Assembly (NCBI RefSeq): GCF_018446385.1
Contig: NC_055988.1
Coordinates: 164,808,209-164,872,208, forward strand
Source: Zingiber officinale
Taxonomy: Eukaryota; Streptophyta; Magnoliopsida; Zingiberales; Zingiberaceae
DNA: 64,000 bases
Reading direction: 5' to 3'
Below the pieces are notes generated by a model. It did no database searches, was not told the DNA's origin, and was given only the letters and a program-made list of their open reading frames with translations. The position numbers and the translations under genes were made by a program. Each line of letters begins with the position of its first letter. Position 1 is the stretch's first letter. Shown here in pieces: positions 57,911 to 64,000 of the stretch.

Positions 57911-58348
57911 ATGGAGGTGACTGCTCCATCTTCTCATGGAGGCTCCCTTTTCAACGTGAAAGCTCAAATGAAGAAGAAGAAGAAGAAAAAGGAGCAGCTG
58001 CAGAAGAAGAATGTACATTACAAAACAGGAATTACAGTATTTGATCATTTAGTAGTTGTTTTCCTTTACTTTGTTTATAACTGATTGGTTAGGCCATGGA
58101 GATTACAGCAAGGCTGGAGGAAATAATTAACTATGTGCAGTCATTGCAGAATCAAGTTGGGGTAATCAAAACTATACTCTTTGAGATTAAATATCATAAC
58201 AAAATATTGTTGAACTTTCCCTATAATTTTTTTTTTTAATGTCTCTGTGCAGTTTCTCTCCATGAGACTCGCTGCTGCTACAAGAAGTTATGAAGGGCGC
58301 TTAGAAGACCTAATGGAAGCCATAACAACTTCTGTAATTCAACTTTAA
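57911..58348 (+). CDS. Short HLH-only protein (bHLH gene fragment), three exons
   Basis: Exons 57911-58012, 58093-58161 and 58253-58348 join in phase 0 with GT/AG borders to give 88 residues. RLEEIINYVQSLQNQV-FLSMRLAA matches helix 2 of plant bHLH factors of the BEE/CIB type, and the intron after QNQV lies where those genes have one. Helix 1 and the basic DNA-binding region are absent; a Lys-rich segment (MKKKKKKKEQLQKKN) precedes helix 2. It may be a gene relic or a small dimerising partner that cannot bind DNA. Expression is unproven. Confidence 0.5.
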
Positions 58349-58528
58349 AGCATGAATGTTGACGTTGCATGCAATTTGTGTAGTACGTATCTTAGCAAAT
58401 TGTGCGTGCATCTATAAAAGAATCCATCTCCTTGTTTCTAGTTCATGTGAGCCTCAGAAAGGACTTGCAGTGTTCTAGTTCTGCAAAGCTTTCTTTAGTT
58501 GAATCCTATTGTCCTGCTCAGCCTGGAT

Positions 58529-58970
58529 TAGGGTGATAAATGAGTCAAAAGTTTATGAACATATTTGATGTTTGATATCATAAAAATTTGTTTATGTTTG
58601 TTCAATACACATAAAGTCAATTAAATAATAAATTTGAATGATTCATTAAATTAAATGAACAAGTTTGAATACGTATATATTCAGCTCGTTAATGTTCATC
58701 AATAAACCTTTATCTATATGATAAATAAATAAATAAACTTTTAAAATAAATAAATAAACTTGTATTATCAAGGTCAATAACCAATCAAATAAATTTAAAA
58801 ATATAAGAGTTTCAAACAAGCTTGAATTAAGACCTAAAAAAAATCAAGTCAAGCTTAAACAATCATTTCAATAGCTTGATTCATTTTAAACTTTGTTCGG
58901 CTTACTTACTTTATCAAATAAAACTTGAACACTATAAAATTTGGCTCGCTCGGACTTGTTTACCGCCCTA
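58529..58970. mobile_element. hAT-type MITE, 442 bp, 8-bp TSD GCCTGGAT
   Basis: Ends TAGGGTGATAAAT and TTTACCGCCCTA are inverted repeats. GCCTGGAT flanks it at 58521-58528 and 58971-58978. The interior is AT-rich and non-coding. A degenerate relative lies at about 43420-43690. Confidence 0.9.
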
Positions 58971-58978
58971 GCCTGGAT

Positions 58979-60130
58979 TTCTCCTTCATCAGCAAATCTT
59001 TTGGGCACCAGAATTAGACTCACTAACAAACATGATGAGACTGACATATCGATTTGAAAAAGATGATTAAGTATGAATTAGTGATCCAAGATGGCATGGA
59101 GTGACTGAGATGCACTAGTCCATGGTGTTTGCCACTGTAGAAACGTAGCTTTCATGCATGGCAAAATGCTGTGGCAAGGACAACGTCTTGACTACAGACT
59201 TGTCCCAATGCATTAATCGCGGATGCAAAACTGTGAGAACAGGAAATGAAAGGGATTGACATGATTAGGTTTTTGAGTAAGAACGGAAGGTTCAGATGCA
59301 TCAGAAGATGTTTAGTGATTTCCCTGATGAAGACAAAAGTTGCATGCAGATGGTAGGGGACAAGCAGGATTGCTACAGCTCGGCATTTCATTTCAGTAGG
59401 CCAATTGATTTTCTTTACATCAACACATGTGGTGGAATGAAGTTTTATCAACTGGAAACTAGCGCCAACTGTTTTTGTTTCCACCAATCGAAGTTTTTGA
59501 ATGATCCGGATTGTACCAGTTCAACGTACTGTTTAACCATTGAACCAATTGGTCGGGTCACTTGCGCTGAATTCAACCCGTTGGTGGTTGGTGTGTGTAG
59601 CCTTATAGCAAATTGGCCTGCTCATGTGACAGATGAGCTAGGGTGGTTCCTACATGGTAACTTGTGTGCCTCAACACAACTTATACCACTGTATCTATAC
59701 AAAATGCGCCGATAAAATGTCACATTGCACATCAAACCACATACAGCAACGTCATGCTAACATGCAACTCCCTAGCACCCTTGGTATGTATCTCTCTGCA
59801 ATGTGCTGGCACATGTCCATGTTCACTAATCAATTGGACAGCAACTTGGTGCCAAAGTGAGTTAAAGACTACAATTGGACAGAAGGGTAGGCACAAAGAA
59901 ACAGAATGCCGGGCTTTTCTATTTTGTTCTTCAAACCTAAACCCTCTATCTTAAAGAACAGAGGGTAGAAGTTCACGGTAAACAGAGAAAACTCAAGTCC
60001 TGACATTCTGGTCTACGAAACTGTTCATGCAGTTTAAACTGCACAAACTTGTAAGTCTCTTACAATTCAACAATTTTGTAGTAAAATTGATTACACTAAT
60101 ATAGTAATAATTGCATCAATAAATGACGAG
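58979..60130. other. Intergenic region, no gene recognised
   Basis: Open frames of 70-140 codons exist on both strands around 59150-59950, but none resembles a known domain and composition is not coding-like. Confidence 0.5.
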
Positions 60131-60427
60131 CATGTAATAAATAGTAATAGAGTAAGGTTAGGAATTTGTGTATCTCCGGTCGAAGCGTCGGGCGTGCCGA
60201 CTGTCTTTAGAGAATTGATCGCCACCCACGGTGCAGAAGCTCTCTGGCAAAATCCTCCCAAGATCCGACAACCGCTCGCACCGTTCGTAGGTGCACTCCA
60301 AGACGAACGTTGCACTCGGACTCAACCTCAGATCGCAGAATCAAGCCTCAGAACTTGGAAAGAAGAAGAAGAAGAAGAAAGCAGAGGAATGCTTTGCTTT
60401 TTTGGAGTGAATTGAGAAGGAGCAGAG

Positions 60428-60447
60428 GAAGTGTATTTATACACTTC
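60428..60447 (-). promoter_or_regulatory. Palindromic TATA box of Tork-like LTR
   Basis: GAAGTGTATTTATACACTTC has 9-bp arms; on the minus strand the centre reads TATAAATA. Confidence 0.65.
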
Positions 60448-61325
60448 GAAGCAGTGTATGCACCAAAGCGTACGTCGCTTTCGCGGGTGTGTCGCTTTCT
60501 CGCGGATAGAATCGCGATGCTTCGAAGTGGGCCGGGCCGCCCGTAAGCGCGAGGCCCACGAGTTGGGGATTTGCACCCCCCCCCTGCGCGCGATAATCGC
60601 GTGCGTCGCGCCCGGTTTATGGATTTCCGGCTCGAACCCCCTGAAACCACCTGATTTGGGTTTGGCCCGCGCATGCGTGTAGGTCCTTCTTAACTTGACT
60701 AAGCTAGCATGGAAGACTTCCATATATAAAGCCTTCTAAGCTTCTTAACTTAGCAATGTGGGACTAAAAACAATGGGAATATTTTGAATTAAAACTCAAC
60801 AATCCCCCACTAATTCAAATTATTTTGATCGAAAAATAAAGATATGTTCTGAGGCTTGGTTGCAATGAGCTTTCAGTGAAAATACCTTCCGGTTTGAATT
60901 TTCACCTAAGTATACCAATCTTATTCACATAGGTTTGAAGAGAACTGAGTCTTGATCTTAAACCTTTTATATGTGAAGATCAATTGGTAACAACTCATCA
61001 CTAGCGACGGTTGAATCCTTCTGGGTTGGTGCATTACGGCCATGTCACCGAATCTTGTTTCATAAGTGCTAAGGAGAGTTGCCTAGACCCCCCACACTGC
61101 GGCCCCATAGTTACACTTACATAGGTGAGTTCTCCAAGGATGTACTGCAAGCATCCTGTCATTAAGACCTTGAACTCATTAAGAGCTCCTAAGCTCATCC
61201 TTACTAGCAGTCAATCATCTATCCAGGGAAGAGACTATGAGATTACATTTCAATCAATTTGATGCTTACGATTCATCCTTATAGCTTGTTTATACCACAT
61301 TGAACCTATTTCTTGGGATCTCCAA

Positions 61326-63925
61326 TCAGATAGGTTGGTTTGCTGCTATAGATGAATCCAGGATAGGCCTCAGCCTCATTCCCTTACTGGATCTCTTGAT
61401 TTTCTCAGAATCAAGCCCTTTAGTGAGTGGATCAGCAATATTGTCCTTTGAACTTACAAAGTCCAATGACACCACTCCAAGAGACACTAACTCACGAATA
61501 GACTTTAATCGTATTCGTACATGTCTCTTCTGTTTCTGGTTATACTTGGAGCTTCTAATCTGAGCTATTGTTGTTTGATTATCACAGTGTACTGAAATAG
61601 AAGGTATTGGCTTCATCATCAAGGGAATTTCAGAAAGAAGACCCTTCAGCCAATCAGTTTCAGTTACTGTGGTATCCAAAGCACACAATTCTGCCTCAGA
61701 TGTAGAACGGGTTATAATCGTCTATTTAACAGACCTCCAAGCAACTGCACCGCCTCCAAATGTAAAGACATAACCAGTAACGCCTTTACACTCAGCACTG
61801 TCTGTTATCCAACTAGCATCACTATATCCCTCCAGGACTGTAGGGAATCTCCCATACCACAAGCCCAAGGATATAGTGCCTTTTAGATATCTGAGTACTC
61901 TGTCTAATGCATCCCAATGCGTTCTGTCCGGACAGCTGGTAAACCTGCTCAATTTCGATATAGCAAAAGAAATATCAGGTCTAGAACAATTTGCTAAATA
62001 CATTAGACTATTTATTATTTGTGAGTATCTTAATTGAGATACTGCCACACCACTCTTATTTTTGTGGAGAGTTTTTGAAGGATCATACGGTGTGACTACA
62101 GATTTAACTTGGCTATAGCCATATTTCTCTAATACTCTCTCAATGTAGAGTGACTGAGAAATTGCTATTCCATCAGTTGATCGAGTCAACTTCAGCCCTA
62201 AAATCATGTCAGCACAACCCATATCCTTCATATCAAACTTATCACTTAAGAGGGCCTTAGTCTCATTAATAATAGAAAGGTTAGATCCAAACAGTAGAAT
62301 ATCATCTACATATAAACATAAGATAATACAATTATCACCTTTCATTTTAGCATACACACATTTATCAGAGTCATTCATTTCAAAGCCAAACGATAACATA
62401 GCTCTATCAAATTTTTCGTGCCATTGCTTTGGGGCTTGCTTCAAACCATAAAGAGATTTAACTAACATACAGACTTTATTCTCATTTTCAGAAACTACAT
62501 GTCCCTCAGGCTGATCCATATATATCTCTTCTTCAAGATCTCCATTAAGGAATGCCGTTTTGACATCCATTTGATGAAGCTCAAGATGATATATGGATGT
62601 CAATGCTATCAACACTCGGATTGTAGGAATTCTAGTAACAGGAGAATAAGTGTCAAAATAGTCAATCCCTTCTTTCTGTTTAAATCCCTTAGCAACTAGG
62701 CGGGCTTTGAATTTATCTACTAACCCATGAGGTTTTAGTTTTCTTTTAAACACCCATTTACATCCTATAGTGTTACACCCAGGAGGTAAATCTACCAACT
62801 CCCAAGTGACATTAGAGATAATAGAGTTTATTTCACTTTTAATGGCCTCTTTCCAGTGCTTAACTTCAGGAGAAGCCATAGCATCTTGATATGTCACAGG
62901 GTCACCTTCTATATTATAGGTGATAAAGTCCTGGCCTAAATCCGTAGACACACGTTGTCTCTTGCTCCTTCTCAATTCTGTACACTCTCTAGATTCATCT
63001 AGTCTAGAGTGACTTGAGGAGGGTGTACCTTCTACGGATAATGGGGTTTCTACGGAAGCAGGTATATCTCTAGTTGGGTTACCAGATATAGATTGAGGTG
63101 TTCTCGTCTTCATAGGACATATATCCTCAAAAAATGTAGCATCACGAAGTTCTACAATAGTATTTGCATCTATTCCAGAAATTTCAGATTTAATAATCAG
63201 AAACCTATATGCAATACTATTTTGAGCATAACCCAAGAAGATACCATCTACGGTCTTTGAACCAAGTTTTTTCCTTCTGTGTTCAGGTACTAGTACCTTT
63301 GCAAGGCACCCCCACACTTTAAGGTATTTCAAACTTGTCTTCCGGCCTTTCCAAAGCTCGTATGGGGTTTTCTCCCTTGACTTCATAGGGACTCTATTTA
63401 ACACATGGCATGCAGTGTATAAAGTCTCCCCTCACATGAAGTTGGGTAACCCGGAACTGCCTAACATGGAATTAATCATATCTTCAAGGGTTTGATTTTT
63501 CCGTTCTGCTATACCGTTGGATTGAGAACTATATGGAACAGTTACCTCGTGAATTATACCTGTATCTTGACAAAATTTTTGAAACAGGTTTGAGGTAAAC
63601 TCTCCACCCCTATCAGACCTTAACCTCTTAATAGATTTGTTTGTTTGATTCTCAACTTCAGATTTAAAAATCATAAATTTATCTAAAGCTTCATCCTTAG
63701 TTTTCAGCAAATAAACATAACAATAACGAGAGTGATAATCAATGAAGGTGATGAAATACCTTTTATGATCTCTCGTTATTACACCGTTAAACTCACAACA
63801 ATCAGTATGGATCAATTCTAAAATATCAGAATTTCTATCAACTGATTTGAAGGGTTTTCGGGTTTGTTTATATTGCACACAAACTTCACATTTTTTCTTA
63901 TTTATAGCATACTTAGAAATCATGA
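61326..63925 (-). pseudogene. pol of Tork-like copia element
   Basis: Integrase: KKKCEVCVQYKQ zinc part, TFIDYHSRYCYVYLL (Asp), RSDRGGEFTSN (Asp), SQSNGIAERKNQ (Glu). RT: HQMDVKTAFLNGDLEEEIYM, KSLYGLKQAPKQWHEKF, CLYVDDILLFGSN. RNase H: GYSDASWITDS, then STSEAELCALD after a stop. Terminal NIADPLTKGL. In-frame stops: TGA at 63429-63431 (Trp expected) and TAG at 61719-61721 (Gln expected). Gag and protease lie outside the window or beyond the insertion at 63926. Confidence 0.9.
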
Positions 63926-64000
63926 TGTCACACCCCAGAGGGGTCCCCGTCCGAAGAAATTTCGGCAACATCTCCCCTGTACGGCGGACAATCTGAAACT
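63926..64000 (+). mobile_element. Start of another LTR, cut by the window edge
   Basis: TGTCACACCCCAGAGGGG begins abruptly inside the copia integrase region. Words such as AATTTCGGCAACATCTCCCC recall the start of a widespread plant LTR with TGT(C/G)ACACCCC ends (from memory). Its right end and TSD are not in the window. Confidence 0.55.

Larger units (their letters stand above)
60131..63925 (-). mobile_element. Tork-like Ty1/copia element, 5' part beyond the window
   Basis: Minus strand: integrase, RT and RNase H in one frame, then a polypurine tract (AGTGGGGGAT read on the minus strand at 60802-60811) and the 3' LTR ending at 60801. The left LTR border is uncertain; TGTAATAAATAG at about 60131 is a candidate. 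The non-coding stretch 60812-61325 lies between LTR and pol. At 63926 another LTR interrupts the element. Confidence 0.8.

Noticed and set aside
59152..59954. Possible small secreted proteins around 59.2-59.9 kb
   Set aside because: Four overlapping frames on both strands, no signal peptide or domain, and composition typical of non-coding DNA.

Overview
The window is plant nuclear DNA, about three quarters of it nested LTR retrotransposons, with a short gene-bearing stretch around 44.7-47.8 kb. Dual RNase H Ty3/gypsy (Tat-type) elements, Sirevirus-like and Tork-like Ty1/copia elements, long TGTAAC...GTTACA LTRs, a Mutator-like transposase, hAT-type MITEs and a GC-rich intronless aspartic protease gene with a GCG-coded polyalanine run all point to an angiosperm, probably a monocot. 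I cannot name the species from sequence alone.

Layout. 1-5.3 kb is a decayed Tat-type gypsy element (E1, minus strand): 64-bp tandem array, pol fragment, gag, primer binding site and a 47-bp LTR stub that meets an inverted LTR (E0). A long solo LTR (762-2865) interrupts E1. A second one (5422-11542, TSD GCTCG), itself split by a 2.7-kb LTR-like insertion (6417-9094, TSD TGAAC), interrupts E0. 12.7-41.2 kb is a second, nearly complete Tat element (E2, minus strand). Read right to left it runs: 5' LTR, PBS, gag, protease, RT, two RNase H domains, integrase, 64-bp array, an antisense multi-exon ORF, 3' LTR. E2 is broken by three insertions with perfect 5-bp TSDs: a gag-only copia element (16586-20584, TTAAC), a long solo LTR (25394-29422, ATGAG) holding a Sirevirus-type solo LTR (25707-27252, CTGTA), and a very young Sirevirus-like element (29587-39201, GACTT) with gag-pol, a third ORF and two 997-bp LTRs.

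44.7-47.8 kb carries two good host genes in convergent orientation: an ASPG1-like aspartic protease (+) and a four-exon lipid phosphate phosphatase (-). 48-58 kb is AT-rich, with a broken MULE transposase, a solo Sirevirus-type LTR and a broken Ulp1-like protease ORF. At 57.9-58.3 kb there is a short spliced HLH-only gene candidate, followed by a hAT MITE with an 8-bp TSD. 60.1-63.9 kb is a Tork-like copia element, interrupted at the right edge by one more LTR.

The most unusual signals are structural. TATA boxes lie at the centre of perfect inverted repeats in three unrelated LTR families and in front of the antisense ORF. A Sirevirus-type LTR carries serial hairpins whose stems differ from unit to unit but stay self-complementary. 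Dense GTCGAC or ATCGAT palindromes occur in several LTRs. A roughly 540-bp duplication, far longer than a TSD, flanks E2. All coordinates and comparisons were made by eye.
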